DNA of 64,000 nt from Thauera sp. K11 (GCF_002354895.1 NZ_CP023439.1:2666001-2730000); one strand, 5' to 3'; shown: positions 10,210-19,225, numbered from the stretch's first letter. Notes: generated by a model from the sequence alone, not told the origin. A program made the numbers and translations.

Positions 10210-11727
10210 TTAGAAGCGCTTCAGCGGGGCGCAGGTGTTGCCGCCGCGGCTGTACTTGTTGACCAGCGTCGGCTTGGTGACGTAGCTGTCGACCGTCGGC
10301 AGGGTCGCGTAGGCGTTCGGCACGGCGGTGAAGGTGCCGCCGTCGTTGCCGGTGTACTTCGTGGAACCGGCACGCTTCACGAACTCGTTGAAGAAGGCCA
10401 GCTTGGTGCCCGACAGCGCCGGGGCGCTGTCGCCCTGCACGTTGGTCACCGCCACGTTGCGGTACTGCATCGACAGTTCGACGACGAAGTCGTACTTGCC
10501 ATCGACCAGGTTGGCCTTGCTCGGCGCGACGCCGGTGGCGCCGATGCTGGTGGTCTGGGTCGAGCCGTTGAAGCTGCCCGCGCCGTCCAGCGTGCGGAAC
10601 GACCACTTGGTATTGGCGCCGCTGCTGGCGTAGGAGTCCAGCGACAGGATGCCGACCGCCTTGCCCGGGTTCGCCAGCTTGCTGAACTCGTACTTGTAGT
10701 ACTCGCCGCCGGCCGACAGCACGGTGTGGTCAACCTTGTCGTTGGCGTTCGCCAGGCAGTTGCGCACGTCGCCGGAACCGGAGTTCTCGATCACCAGCAG
10801 TTGGCCCGGAACCAGCGACGGATCGACCACGTACGGATCGGCCTGCGTGCCGGAACCGCCGGTCAGCGCCTCGCCCAGACCACCGTCACCCAGCGTGGCC
10901 GGGGCGGTCTGACCCAGCGCGCCGTTCGCGCACGGGAAGTTGTTGAAGTAGGCGTTGTACGAGGTCTGGGTGCCCGAGCCGGAAACACGACGGCACACCA
11001 GCACGTTGTCCTGATCGGACAGCGAGGCGTCGACCTGCTTCCAGTTGTTGATCTTGCCCGACAGGATGGCGCCGTACAGAGCCTTCGAGAAATACACGCT
11101 GTTCGGCACGGCAGCGCTCGCCACCAGGCCCATCATGATCTGGTTGACCGGCACGTTGGTCAGCACGGCGCGCTCTTCGCTGGACAGCTCCGGCTGGTTG
11201 TTCTCGGTGTTCAGCGGCTCGCGGAACATGGCCGGCTCGACGTCGGCGATACCGAAGTCGACGATCAGGCCGCCGTTCAGCGCGGGATCTTCATGGTCGG
11301 CCAGGCCGGGGTCGATACCCTTGGTGTCGCAGCGGACGGGGGTCGTCGTGTCGTCGCACTTGCTGAAGTCGATGAACTCGATGCGCGCGCCGCGGGCAAC
11401 CGGATCCACGCCCATCACCGAACCGCCCTGCGAACGCTTCTGGAACACGATCAGCGTGCCGTTGGCGATGCCGGGGATGCCGTTCGCAGCGCCCTTGAAG
11501 GCGCGGAAGTTGTTGTCGGCGCTACCGTCCGGGTTGCGGCCGCGGTACTCGGTCACACCGGTCATCAGCGAGCTGGCGATGTCGGCGAGGAAGTTGTCGG
11601 GGGCGGAAGCGCCGCCCATGGTGATCACGGTGTGGCCGGAGATGTTGACGGCGGTCGGGTAGGCGGCGTTGGCGGCGAAGGCGGCGCAAGCCAGCGAGCA
11701 GCCGAGGGCGATTTGCTTGAGCTTCAT
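10210..11727 (-). CDS. Secreted PstS-like substrate-binding protein
   Basis: A 505-residue exported protein with a clear signal peptide (MKLKQIALGCSLACAAFAANA) and no lipobox or C-terminal anchor. The sequence TVITMGGASAPDNF, the later KINNWKQVD and CRRVSGSGTQTSYNAYF resemble phosphate-binding PstS-type periplasmic proteins, where the SGT segment contacts the anion. It is longer than typical PstS (about 330-350 residues), and no pstCAB genes accompany it. SD AAGGAA lies a few bases before the ATG. It sits 84 bp after a PEP-CTERM gene and ends in a strong terminator, so the two probably form one transcript. A role in binding phosphate or a phosphorylated ligand outside the cell is an inference from resemblance and neighbours. 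Confidence 0.72.
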   Translation of the reverse strand: MKLKQIALGCSLACAAFAANAAYPTAVNISGHTVITMGGASAPDNFLADIASSLMTGVTEYRGRNPDGSADNNFRAFKGAANGIPGIANGTLIVFQKRSQGGSVMGVDPVARGARIEFIDFSKCDDTTTPVRCDTKGIDPGLADHEDPALNGGLIVDFGIADVEPAMFREPLNTENNQPELSSEERAVLTNVPVNQIMMGLVASAAVPNSVYFSKALYGAILSGKINNWKQVDASLSDQDNVLVCRRVSGSGTQTSYNAYFNNFPCANGALGQTAPATLGDGGLGEALTGGSGTQADPYVVDPSLVPGQLLVIENSGSGDVRNCLANANDKVDHTVLSAGGEYYKYEFSKLANPGKAVGILSLDSYASSGANTKWSFRTLDGAGSFNGSTQTTSIGATGVAPSKANLVDGKYDFVVELSMQYRNVAVTNVQGDSAPALSGTKLAFFNEFVKRAGSTKYTGNDGGTFTAVPNAYATLPTVDSYVTKPTLVNKYSRGGNTCAPLKRF

Positions 11728-11811
11728 GGTAGTTCCTTGTCGGTTGAGATGCCCGCCCCGCGCTTCAAGAATGCGTGGAGGCGAGCCGATGCAGAGGAAG
11801 AGTCGAAGGGA

Positions 11812-12678
11812 TCAGGCAGCGCGGCGGCGGCGGGCGATGGCACCGACCAGGCCCAGACCGGCGAGCAGCATCGCGTAGGTCTCGGGTTCCGGCACGGCGG
11901 CAGCGATCTGCAGATGCCACAGGCCGTCGTCGGCGAGGTAGGTGCGGGCCTGGATCTGCTGGCCGTCCTGCGTGAAGGCCTTGGCCGTCGGGGCAATGGT
12001 GGTCGAACCGTACAGGACGGCCATGTTCACCGCGCCACCGAGTTCGCCGGTGTTGTCCAGGCCGGCAACCGAGCCACCGAAGTTGTTGCCGTACAGCGCG
12101 CCATACGCGTCGCCATCGGCAGCGGTGGTGATCGCCCACCCGTCGGTGGCAACCGCGCTGGTAGCGGTTCCATTCGAGGTCATCTTCGTGCTGACCGAAG
12201 CCGCGTAGGTGTTGAACTTCGCGCCGATGTCATCGAAGTTTGCGAACGGACCGGCCGAACCCACCGGCGACTGGAGCGTCGTCAGCCAGCGGTCCGTACC
12301 AACGGAGTCGCCGAACGTGAGGTTGAACTGGATGCCAGCGGTGCCGGCCTGGCCGAGGAAATCGCTGAAGCTCGGCAGCGCCAGGTCGTAGATGATCCCG
12401 TTCGCCGGCTTCTGCAGCACTTCGATCGTCGCGGGGCCCGTCAGGTTGGCGTTGGTGTTGGTCACCAGGTTGTTCAGCAGCGTGTTGGTGCCGAACAGGG
12501 AGTCGAAACCGGCCTGGGCCAGATCGAAGGTGTAGGCGAAGCCGTTGCCGTAGGCGGTGAACACGCCTTCCGAGTTGCCGTTCGCGGCGGGAACGCCCGC
12601 GTTCTGGATGGCAGCGCTAGCGCCGGCCGAAGCCGCCATCGCCACCACGGCAGCGATCATCTTGATACGGAGAGACAT
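11812..12678 (-). CDS. PEP-CTERM sorting domain protein
   Basis: A 288-residue exported protein with a signal peptide (MSLRIKMIAAVVAMAASAGASA) and a C-terminal tripartite signal: VPEPETYAMLLAGLGLVGAIA followed by RRRRAA. Exosortases recognise this Pro-Glu-Pro motif; exosortase B is encoded at 56054-56950. The body is Asn/Gly/Thr-rich, with few charged residues, and matches no enzyme family I recognise. An upstream in-frame ATG exists at 12795, but the ATG at 12678 has AAGGAG eight bases before it and starts directly with the signal peptide. The PstS-like gene follows after 84 bp. The 390-bp upstream region carries one good and one half copy of the palindromic box described at 12927. Confidence 0.9.
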   Translation of the reverse strand: MSLRIKMIAAVVAMAASAGASAAIQNAGVPAANGNSEGVFTAYGNGFAYTFDLAQAGFDSLFGTNTLLNNLVTNTNANLTGPATIEVLQKPANGIIYDLALPSFSDFLGQAGTAGIQFNLTFGDSVGTDRWLTTLQSPVGSAGPFANFDDIGAKFNTYAASVSTKMTSNGTATSAVATDGWAITTAADGDAYGALYGNNFGGSVAGLDNTGELGGAVNMAVLYGSTTIAPTAKAFTQDGQQIQARTYLADDGLWHLQIAAAVPEPETYAMLLAGLGLVGAIARRRRAA

Positions 12679-13069
12679 CGTTGAAGCTCCTTGTTGAGAA
12701 TTGGGTGCCAGGAAACTGGGTGCCGGAAACCGGAATCTTTCGAGGAGATCCCGCCTCCCCCATTCGGGAGTGACGCCACTTTGAGCGATGCGCATTACGC
12801 GGGTCGGCGCGCTGCATGTGGTCGGAATAGTCCGTTTGCCCTAGTCGCCCGCGCCGATGGGACCACGGCGCCACATAAGATAGGCGGGACACTTTTCAGG
12901 CGCGTGCAAGACCGGGCGCGCCGCACTAGTTCCTTCGGACTAAGCGCCGGCGGTGCGCGGAGGCCGGGAACGCCGCGGCAACGCGCGGAGAGCCGCGGCG
13001 GAAGCCGGGAGCGGGAAACGGAAAGGCGAGAAAAGGAGCAGCGAGGGAACGGCGAGCGGCCGAGCGGGC
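12679..13069. other. Non-coding region between PEP-CTERM gene and epsA
   Basis: About 390 bases with no supported gene. It holds a palindromic box (12927-12943), a half-site ATAGTCCG around 12827-12834 next to CCTAGTC, and a long pyrimidine-rich stretch in the minus strand at about 13000-13060 just after epsA. No clear terminator was found for epsA. Confidence 0.6.
12927..12943. promoter_or_regulatory. Palindromic box upstream of PEP-CTERM gene
   Basis: Read on the minus strand it is TTAGTCCGAAGGAACTA, matching the best copy of the motif (28859-28875) at 13 of 17 positions. It lies about 250 bp before the start codon at 12678; a half-site near 12830 is closer, about 150 bp. Confidence 0.5.
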
Positions 13070-13834
13070 CTAGCGCCGCGCGTCGGCGACGCGCTCCAGC
13101 AGGCCGGACGACACGCCCCGCGCCACGGCTTGCGCGCGGTTGGAGACGTTGAGCTTGCGCAGGATGCGCTGGATGTGGTTCTTCACCGTGAGCGGGCTGA
13201 TGTCGAGGATCTGGCCGATCTCGTGGTTGGTCTTGCCGTCGCGCACCCAGGCGAGCACCTCGATCTCGCGCTCGGACAGCACGCTCTCCTCGTTGCGCGG
13301 CTGGCGCTCCCTGGCCTCGCCCTCGCACATGCGGTGCAGGGCCATGTGCAGGTGCGGCATCAGCAGGCCGAGGAAGTACTGCTCGCGGTGCCCGGGCTGC
13401 GCCGGCAGGCCGAGGAAGGTGAAGAAGGAGCCCTGCTCGCCGCGCGCCTCGGGTGCTCCGTGGCACAGCAGATGGCCCACGCACTGCCGCGCCAGGGCCG
13501 GGTCGCGGATGTCGGCGCATGACATCGACACCGGCTTGCGGTCGCGCCGCAGCCACGCATCGATGAGGGGCATGACGAAACCGCGCTGGGAATCCGTCAT
13601 CGCCGCATCGAACGCGGGATCGGTGACGTTGCGCGAGAACACGTCGTGCCGCACCGCGCGGGACTCCAGGTCGCCGTAGGTGCAGACCAGCGTTTCGTGC
13701 GGAATGAAGTACTGCAGGATGCCCTGCGCCCAAAGAAAGAACTGAAATCGCCTGGTCACGCGGATCGACGCATCGATCGTCATGAGCAGACGCTCCAGGT
13801 CATCTCCTTCCACGGCGACGGCTTGGTTCATCAC
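13070..13834 (-). CDS. epsA: LuxR-family transcriptional regulator EpsA
   Basis: A 254-residue regulator. The N-terminal part (LERLLMTIDASIRVTRRFQFFLWAQGILQYFIPHETLVC) has the layout of the EpsA family associated with exosortase-type EPS loci. The C-terminal 65 residues form a LuxR/GerE helix-turn-helix: LSEREIEVLAWVRDGKTNHEIGQ, then LTVKNHIQRILRKLNVSNRAQAV. There is no response-regulator receiver aspartate, so it is not a typical phosphorelay output protein. It lies inside the PEP-CTERM gene block, about 48 kb from the eps operon. It is the obvious candidate to bind the palindromic boxes upstream of several genes here; this is inference. A lone half Pho box-like CTGTCATA lies about 45 bp upstream but lacks its partner. 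Confidence 0.88.
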   Translation of the reverse strand: MMNQAVAVEGDDLERLLMTIDASIRVTRRFQFFLWAQGILQYFIPHETLVCTYGDLESRAVRHDVFSRNVTDPAFDAAMTDSQRGFVMPLIDAWLRRDRKPVSMSCADIRDPALARQCVGHLLCHGAPEARGEQGSFFTFLGLPAQPGHREQYFLGLLMPHLHMALHRMCEGEARERQPRNEESVLSEREIEVLAWVRDGKTNHEIGQILDISPLTVKNHIQRILRKLNVSNRAQAVARGVSSGLLERVADARR

Positions 13835-13921
13835 TGGCAGGAAATGTTTCGAATCATGTACGGATTGTGCACACGCAATATGACAGGACCGGGAATGGGG
13901 CGGCGGCTCGGTTTCTTGCGC

Positions 13922-14734
13922 TCACCGGCGCATCGTCGGCGCCATGTTGGCGTACTGCGCGCCCGCCGCCATCAGCATCGCCATCGCGGCATCCTGCCCC
14001 TGGTGCATGGCCCAGTAGAGAGGCGACTGCAGGCGCCGGTCGGGCGTCTCCGGGTCCATGCCCTGGCCCAGCAGGAAGCCGATCACCTTTACGCTGCCGG
14101 AGGCGGCCGCCAATGTCAGCGCATGATGCCCTTCGCGATTGAGCCGCAGTGGGTCGGCACCGGCCGCCAGCAGCACCTCGGCAACGTCCACGCGGTCCAG
14201 CACCGCAGCCTCCATCAACGGCGTGTTGCCGTCTGCGCTGGTGCGCTCGATGTCCGCCCCTTCGCGCAGCAGCAGCCGCACCACCTGCAGGTGGCCGCGC
14301 AAGATGGCCGCACCCAGCGGCGTCAGCCCGTGCTCGCCGCGCACGTCCAGGCTCGCCCCTGCGGCCAGCAACTGGCGCACGACTTCGAGCTCCCCGGCTG
14401 CGGCCGCCAGCGGCAGCACCCGCGCACGCCGCATCTCGTCGGTAACGTTCGGGTTGGCACCCGCCTTGACGAGCTTCGCCACCTCGGCCCAGTCCGCCCG
14501 GCGGGCCGCTTCCAACAGGGCCAGGTCGTCAGCGTCCGGCGCGATCGGCAGCCAGTCGGAAGCGGTGCGCGAAATCTCCGCGAAGCGCTCCGGCGGCGTC
14601 AGGCGCTGCGCGACGCGCGGCCGTTCTGCCGGCTGGAAACCGGCGAACTCGGTCGGGACATCGAGCGCATGCGCGCAAACGGCGGGGAGCATGAGGACGA
14701 CGAGGCAGGAAATGCGGAGGCAACGATAAGGCAT
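13922..14734 (-). CDS. Exported ankyrin-repeat protein
   Basis: A 270-residue protein with a signal peptide (LRISCLVVLMLPAVCAHA) followed by at least five ankyrin repeats from about residue 70 to 262. The repeats are recognisable by AARRADWAEVAKLVKAGANPN, LPLAAAAGELEVVRQLLAAGA, TPLGAAILRGHLQVVRLLLREGA, TPLMEAAVLDRVDVAEVLLAAGA and ALTLAAASGSVKVIGFLLGQG. Ankyrin repeats mediate protein contacts; being exported, it would work in the periplasm or outside. It is the gene directly upstream of epsA (87 bp gap) and has its own copy of the palindromic box about 100 bp before the start. It carries no PEP-CTERM tail. The partner cannot be told from sequence. Confidence 0.85.
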   Translation of the reverse strand: MPYRCLRISCLVVLMLPAVCAHALDVPTEFAGFQPAERPRVAQRLTPPERFAEISRTASDWLPIAPDADDLALLEAARRADWAEVAKLVKAGANPNVTDEMRRARVLPLAAAAGELEVVRQLLAAGASLDVRGEHGLTPLGAAILRGHLQVVRLLLREGADIERTSADGNTPLMEAAVLDRVDVAEVLLAAGADPLRLNREGHHALTLAAASGSVKVIGFLLGQGMDPETPDRRLQSPLYWAMHQGQDAAMAMLMAAGAQYANMAPTMRR

Positions 14735-14822
14735 GGAGGCGACTCGACCTGCAAACCGGAGAACCTTAGGCGTTCGGCGTGAACCCCGGATGGCACTTGT
14801 GTGAACGCTGGATATCGGCGCC

Positions 14823-14839
14823 TTAGTCCGATCGAACCA
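14823..14839. promoter_or_regulatory. Palindromic box upstream of the ankyrin gene
   Basis: TTAGTCCGATCGAACCA differs from the 28859 copy at a single position, and its core TCCGATCGAAC is nearly self-complementary. It lies about 90-105 bp before the ATG at 14734. Confidence 0.6.
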
Positions 14840-14930
14840 TTGCTACGTTGAATTGCCTTGTGTGCGAGGGAATGGACGGAAGCGCCCCATGCAGGCCGCT
14901 GCACTTCCGCCCCGCCCTCGAACCGCCGAC

Positions 14931-14963
14931 AAAAATGCCGGCAGGCGGTCTCCCCTGCCGGCA
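14931..14963 (-). terminator. Intrinsic terminator after PEP-CTERM gene 14991
   Basis: A 10-bp perfect stem TGCCGGCAGG (14936-14945) / CCTGCCGGCA (14954-14963) with an eight-base loop. It is followed on the minus strand by TTTTT and lies about 30 bp past the stop codon. Confidence 0.85.
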
Positions 14964-14990
14964 ATTCCCCGTCGGAGAGGAGAGACGCGC

Positions 14991-15779
14991 TCAGTCGCGC
15001 ATGCGGCGGCGCGCGATGGCGCCGATGATGCCCAGGCCCGCGAGCAGCATCGAGTAGGTTTCGGGTTCCGGCACCGGGGTCAGGATCAGGTTGCCGTCGG
15101 CGGCATACTTGAGGTCGCCGGCGCTCGCCACGTACTGCTCGCCTTGCACCGAGATGATCGGGTCCAGGAACGCGCTGTCGGTCGGGACGTTCAGCTTGAG
15201 GGTGAACACGCTGTTGCCGCCGTCGATCGTGTCCGGATCGAAGACCTCGCTATCGAACCCGGTCACGTGCAGTTGCAGGCCGCCGCCGCCGAACTTCTGG
15301 CCGCTGCCGAAGTTCACGTTCGAGCCGGCGCCGCCGATCACCACGCCTTCGAGGATCTTGACCCCGTTGCTGAAGCCGCTGTCGGTGCCGAAGTTGTAGT
15401 CCGGCGCCGTGTCCAGCCACAGCGCGAAGCTGCCGGACGTGACCGTGTAGGTCTGGCCGAAGGCGTTTTCCGACGTCAGCGTGCTGGCGAAGTTGGCCAC
15501 CACGGTGATTTCGTACTCGCTGTTCAGCTTCGGATTGCTGACGAGCAGGTCATCCAACAGATGGTTGGTGACGAAGGACTGGTAGAAGGTGTTGGCCGTA
15601 GTGGCCGAGGTGAGTTTTTGCAGCAGGACACCGGCGGACGCGAAGTCGTAGGTGTTGAACGGTCCGACGACTTCGACGCCATAGTCGGCGGTGCCGACCC
15701 AGGTGGCCGAGGTGGCGGCAAGCGCCGGCGCGGTGGCGCCGGCAGAGGCCAGCGCGAGGACGAGGGCAAGTTTCTTCAT
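14991..15779 (-). CDS. PEP-CTERM sorting domain protein
   Basis: A 262-residue exported protein. The start at 15779 gives a signal peptide (MKKLALVLALASAGATAPALA); a longer frame from 15809 only adds an untypical leader. The C-terminus is VPEPETYSMLLAGLGIIGAIA plus RRRMRD, the exosortase substrate signature. The middle is beta-rich, with few Cys and several GSG/GGG stretches, including FGSGQKFGGGGLQLHV, and resembles no enzyme. It is monocistronic by layout: a terminator follows directly and a palindromic box lies 130-146 bp upstream. A structural matrix or surface role is likely for this family but not shown. Confidence 0.88.
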   Translation of the reverse strand: MKKLALVLALASAGATAPALAATSATWVGTADYGVEVVGPFNTYDFASAGVLLQKLTSATTANTFYQSFVTNHLLDDLLVSNPKLNSEYEITVVANFASTLTSENAFGQTYTVTSGSFALWLDTAPDYNFGTDSGFSNGVKILEGVVIGGAGSNVNFGSGQKFGGGGLQLHVTGFDSEVFDPDTIDGGNSVFTLKLNVPTDSAFLDPIISVQGEQYVASAGDLKYAADGNLILTPVPEPETYSMLLAGLGIIGAIARRRMRD

Positions 15780-15908
15780 GGCAGATCTCGGGCGTAGTTT
15801 CTCGGGCAAGGGGGGCGATCCAGGCCGCGTGTCGCATCGTTCGCCATCGCGGCACCTTCAATCTACTGACCGCCCGTTACCACAAGCCTCCGGTGTTGCA
15901 GCGCAGCG

Positions 15909-15925
15909 ATGGTCCGATCGACCCA
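15909..15925. promoter_or_regulatory. Palindromic box upstream of PEP-CTERM gene 14991
   Basis: ATGGTCCGATCGACCCA, matching the 28859 copy at 13 of 17 positions and containing the full GTCCGATCG core. It lies between the PhoD-type gene (ending 15939) and the start at 15779. Confidence 0.55.
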
Positions 15926-15938
15926 TGGGACGTGACAA

Positions 15939-17678
15939 TCACACTGCGCCCACATGGTCCGTTCGGCGCATCCCGGCCGCTGCGTCGGCGCCTGCCGGCA
16001 GCAGGCGGCGGTTGCCCGCACCGGGCTGCGTCAGCCAGCCGGGGCCGGCGAAGTTCGAGTAGCGGCGGCGCTTGACCGAGCTGACGTAGCGCCAGTCGGC
16101 ACGGCAGGCATCGGGCGTGGCGGTGACCAGCATGAAGCCGCGATCGCCGGTGTTGGCGTACTTCAACGGACCGACGATCTGCGTCAGGCCGGCAGCGACC
16201 GCAGCCGGGTTCTCGGCCGGGAAGTAGGCTTCCAGGCCGGGCGAGGTCACGCCGGGCGTCGCGAACTCGACCCCGACCGGGATGCCGGTGTGGGTCAGCA
16301 GGTCGCTCGCCCATGCATTGTGGGTGTCGCCCGCCAGGACGACGAGGTTCTTGTCCAGCGACAGCGCGGTCCCCAGCACCAGCTCGCGCTCGGCGGCGTA
16401 GCCGTCCCAGGCATCGAGGTTGTACGGGATGGCCGGCTGCGCCAGGATGGCCTGCTCCTGCGGCGTCAGCGTCTGCGGCGCGGTCTGCGCCTTCGCCACC
16501 AGTGCGCTGTAGGCGGAGAAGCTCACCTGCCCCAGCACCAGCGGCGCGGGCACGTTCATGCGCCCCATCAGCACCTGCTGGCCGAGCACGCTCCAGGTCG
16601 CCGAGGAGGCGGCCAGTTCGTTCTGCAGCCATTGCAGTTGCTCGAAGCCCATCAGCGAACGCGACGGATCGGCCAGGTCGGCGGCGAAGCGCGCCGCGTC
16701 GAAGCCGGAGGCATCCATGTAGTTGGCGTAGCCAAGCTGCCGGTCGCGGCCGATCACGCGGGTGTCGAGCATGTGCAGGTCGAGCAGGTCGCCGAAGGCG
16801 AACGAGCGGTAGATGCGCTCCGGACGTTCCGCGTCGGGCAGCCGCGTCGGCAGCCATTCGTGGTAAGCCTGCAGCGCGGCGGCGCGGCGCGCGAAGAAGT
16901 CGCCCTCGCTGGCGTCGTCGTGGTTCTCGGCACCTTCGCGCCAGGTGTCGTTGGCCACCTCGTGGTCGTCCCACACGCAGATGAAGGGCATCGCCGCATG
17001 CACGGCCTGCAGGTCGGGGTCGCTGCGGTACTGCGCATAGCGCCGGCGGTAGTCCTCCAGCGCCAGCAGTTCGCCCGCCGGCTCCACTTCGCGCCTCAGC
17101 GCCGCCGCATCTTCCGAGGCGTAGCCGCCGCGGCCGTATTCGTAGATGTAGTCGCCCAGGTGCACCGCGGCATGGACGTCGTTCATCTTCGCCAGCTCGG
17201 CGTAGACGTGGAAGTAGCCCGCCGGATAGTTGGAGCACGACAGCACCGCGAGGCGGACCTGCGCCACCGCGCCCACCGGCAGCGTGCGGGTACAGCCGAC
17301 CGGCGACACCCGGCCGTCGACCCGGAAGCGGTAGAAGTAGCGCGTGCCGGGCCGCAGGCCGTCCACGTCGACCTTCACCGTATAGTCCGATCCGGCCGAC
17401 GCGAAGCTGCGCCCGCTGCGCAGCGGGCGATGGAAGCTGCGGTCCGCCGCCACTTCCCAGAACACCGGCAGGCGGCCGGGACGGCGCGGCGACACGCGGG
17501 TCCACAGGATGACCCGGTCGACCAGCGGATCACCGCTGGCCACGCCGTGGGCAAAGACCTCATCGGCACAGGACGCGCCGCCGCGCCCGGAAGCGCGCGC
17601 CAGCGGCGAGGCCGCCAGCATCCCCAGGCCCACCGTGCGAATGAAGGCACGGCGGCCGGACATCGTATCGCTCGACAT
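15939..17678 (-). CDS. PhoD-family alkaline phosphatase / phosphodiesterase
   Basis: A 579-residue enzyme. The start ATG at 17678 has GGGGAG eight bases upstream; it precedes a Tat-type signal, SGRRAFIRTVGLGMLAASPLARA. PhoD signatures are present in order: HGVASGDPLVDRVILWTRVSP near residue 45, LSCSNYPAGYFHVYAELAK, HLGDYIYEYG, CVWDDHEVANDTW (metal ligands), GDTHNAW near residue 455 and FATPGVTSPG. PhoD enzymes hydrolyse phosphomono- and diesters outside the cytoplasm using Fe/Ca. It has no PEP-CTERM tail. It follows a PEP-CTERM choice-of-anchor I gene by 38 bp, so the two are probably co-transcribed; one of several phosphorus-releasing enzymes in this block. Confidence 0.92.
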   Translation of the reverse strand: MSSDTMSGRRAFIRTVGLGMLAASPLARASGRGGASCADEVFAHGVASGDPLVDRVILWTRVSPRRPGRLPVFWEVAADRSFHRPLRSGRSFASAGSDYTVKVDVDGLRPGTRYFYRFRVDGRVSPVGCTRTLPVGAVAQVRLAVLSCSNYPAGYFHVYAELAKMNDVHAAVHLGDYIYEYGRGGYASEDAAALRREVEPAGELLALEDYRRRYAQYRSDPDLQAVHAAMPFICVWDDHEVANDTWREGAENHDDASEGDFFARRAAALQAYHEWLPTRLPDAERPERIYRSFAFGDLLDLHMLDTRVIGRDRQLGYANYMDASGFDAARFAADLADPSRSLMGFEQLQWLQNELAASSATWSVLGQQVLMGRMNVPAPLVLGQVSFSAYSALVAKAQTAPQTLTPQEQAILAQPAIPYNLDAWDGYAAERELVLGTALSLDKNLVVLAGDTHNAWASDLLTHTGIPVGVEFATPGVTSPGLEAYFPAENPAAVAAGLTQIVGPLKYANTGDRGFMLVTATPDACRADWRYVSSVKRRRYSNFAGPGWLTQPGAGNRRLLPAGADAAAGMRRTDHVGAV

Positions 17679-17716
17679 GGAAAAGCTCCCCGAAATCGGA
17701 TGCGGCGGCGCCGCGC

Positions 17717-19225
17717 TCAGGCACTCAGGCGGCGGCGCGCCATGAAGCCGATCAGGCCCAGTCCGGCCAGCAGCATCGCGTAGCTCTCGGGCTCGGGCAC
17801 CGGCGCCAGGGCATAGAGCGAAGTCGTGTTGCTGTTCTCGTTGGCGATCGCCAGGTAGTACATGTTGTTGGCGGCGAAGCCCTTCAGCCCTTCGGGGGCG
17901 ATGTCGCCGTCGGTGACGATCATGTCGATGAAGCTGGCCGTGGCCGGATCGGTCACGTCGTACACCGCCACCGCGCTCTTGGTGGTGCGCTCGAGGCCGA
18001 TGAAGGCGAACGTGCGCCCGCCCATGGTCAGCAGTTCCACGCCCTCGGGCTCCACGCCCTTGTCGTCGCTGCGGCCGTCGTCGTAGATGCCGCGGGCGAT
18101 CGCCTCGGCATCGAGCTGGTTGCCGCTGTCGAAGATGATGTTCCCCGCTTCGTCGCGGATCGAGAACGAGCGCGCGCCGAAGGTGACGAGGTTGCCGGCG
18201 GAGGAATCGACCGTCGAGATGTTCAGCCGCGCCAGTTCGGCCGGCGTGCCGGCGATGCCGGAAGCCGAGATGCGGGCCTTGTCCGCCTCGTCCTCGCGGG
18301 TGTCGCCCTCGTTGGCCATCACCAGGTAGGTGCGGCCGCCGGCCTCGTAGGCGGCGATGCCGTCGGGCTGGTAGAGGCCGCTCACCGGCACCGGCTGGAG
18401 CGCGATCGTGCCGGCGGGGCGGTCGGTGGCGTCGATGGCGTTGGCTGCGTTGTTGAAGTCCTTCACGCCCAGGCCGATCACCTGGGTGAAGCTGTTGGTG
18501 CGCAGGTCCAGCACGCCGATGGCGTTGGCTTCCTGCAGCGTCACGTAGGCCGTCGTGCCCGCCGCGTTGACCGCGATGTACTCCGGCTCGAAATCGACGC
18601 CGAGGGTCGCCTTGGTGCGGATGTGGCTGCCGCTGGTCGGCACGTTGTCGAAGCCGGCGGTGGCGACCACGCTGCGCGTGTTCATGTCGATGATGCTCAC
18701 GCTGCCGACGGGATCGAAGGCGTGATAGGCGGTATCGACGCCCTCCACGAAGTTGGGCGTGCCCTCGTTGGCCACCAGCAGGCGCGAACCGTCCGGCGTG
18801 AAGGTCACCATGTCGGGCAGCGCGCCGACGGTGAAGGAATTGACCCCGGAGGCCAGCGAGCGGGTGACGGTGTCGAACAGCTTGACCGTGCCGGGCGAGC
18901 TGCGGTCGGCGCTCGACTCGAGCGCGAACGCGGCGATGCCGTTGTGGATGGCGACGCTGTTGATCGAGCCGTACTCGCGGGTGTCGATGTGCTGGATCAG
19001 GCTGCCGCTGGCGAAGTCGAGCACGTCGACGCCGCTCACGCCGGCGACCCACAGCGAGCTGGTGACGTCGTCGAAAGCGACGATCTCGGCCGCCTGGCCG
19101 GAATGCTGGAAGGTCCACACCTTGCCGAGGGCGGAAAGCGGGCCCGCATCAACGGCAGCATGGACGGGGAGCACGGAGGCAGCGAGCGCTGCGGCAAGCA
19201 GGGTCTTTTTCACGTCATTTTCCAT
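17717..19225 (-). CDS. Choice-of-anchor I family protein with PEP-CTERM
   Basis: A 502-residue exported beta-propeller-like protein. It has a signal peptide (KKTLLAAALAASVLPVHA), then repeats of WD/NHL type (ITVKLFDTVTRSL-like strands, LPDMVTFTPDGSRLLVANEGTPNF, VSIIDMNTRSVVATAGFD). Late in the protein are YLVMANEGDTRED and VEPEGVELLTMGGRTFAFIGLERT, which characterise the choice-of-anchor I family, often linked to phosphatase/esterase-like activity of unproven nature. It ends VPEPESYAMLLAGLGLIGFMARRRLSA. The ATG at 19225 lacks a good SD; a GTG at 19213 preceded by GGAA would start exactly at the signal peptide. It heads the pair with the PhoD-type gene downstream. Confidence 0.87.
   Translation of the reverse strand: MENDVKKTLLAAALAASVLPVHAAVDAGPLSALGKVWTFQHSGQAAEIVAFDDVTSSLWVAGVSGVDVLDFASGSLIQHIDTREYGSINSVAIHNGIAAFALESSADRSSPGTVKLFDTVTRSLASGVNSFTVGALPDMVTFTPDGSRLLVANEGTPNFVEGVDTAYHAFDPVGSVSIIDMNTRSVVATAGFDNVPTSGSHIRTKATLGVDFEPEYIAVNAAGTTAYVTLQEANAIGVLDLRTNSFTQVIGLGVKDFNNAANAIDATDRPAGTIALQPVPVSGLYQPDGIAAYEAGGRTYLVMANEGDTREDEADKARISASGIAGTPAELARLNISTVDSSAGNLVTFGARSFSIRDEAGNIIFDSGNQLDAEAIARGIYDDGRSDDKGVEPEGVELLTMGGRTFAFIGLERTTKSAVAVYDVTDPATASFIDMIVTDGDIAPEGLKGFAANNMYYLAIANENSNTTSLYALAPVPEPESYAMLLAGLGLIGFMARRRLSA

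Noticed and set aside
8606..10606. 666-codon minus-strand frame over the TpsB gene
   Set aside because: Shadow of TpsB in another frame; Arg-rich, and it crosses the terminator at 10123-10159.
6265..12684. A 2139-codon open frame on the plus strand, and similar long plus frames at 38-2431, 4073-6166, 23209-25878, 26849-29002, 30199-33759 and 56786-59254
   Set aside because: They lie antisense to well-supported minus-strand genes in the register that GC-biased codon use keeps open. Their proteins are Arg/His/Ala-rich with no recognisable motif.
13879..13886. CTGTCATA (minus strand) upstream of epsA resembling half a Pho box
   Set aside because: The expected second half eleven bases on (CTGTCA) is missing; the match is only eight bases.
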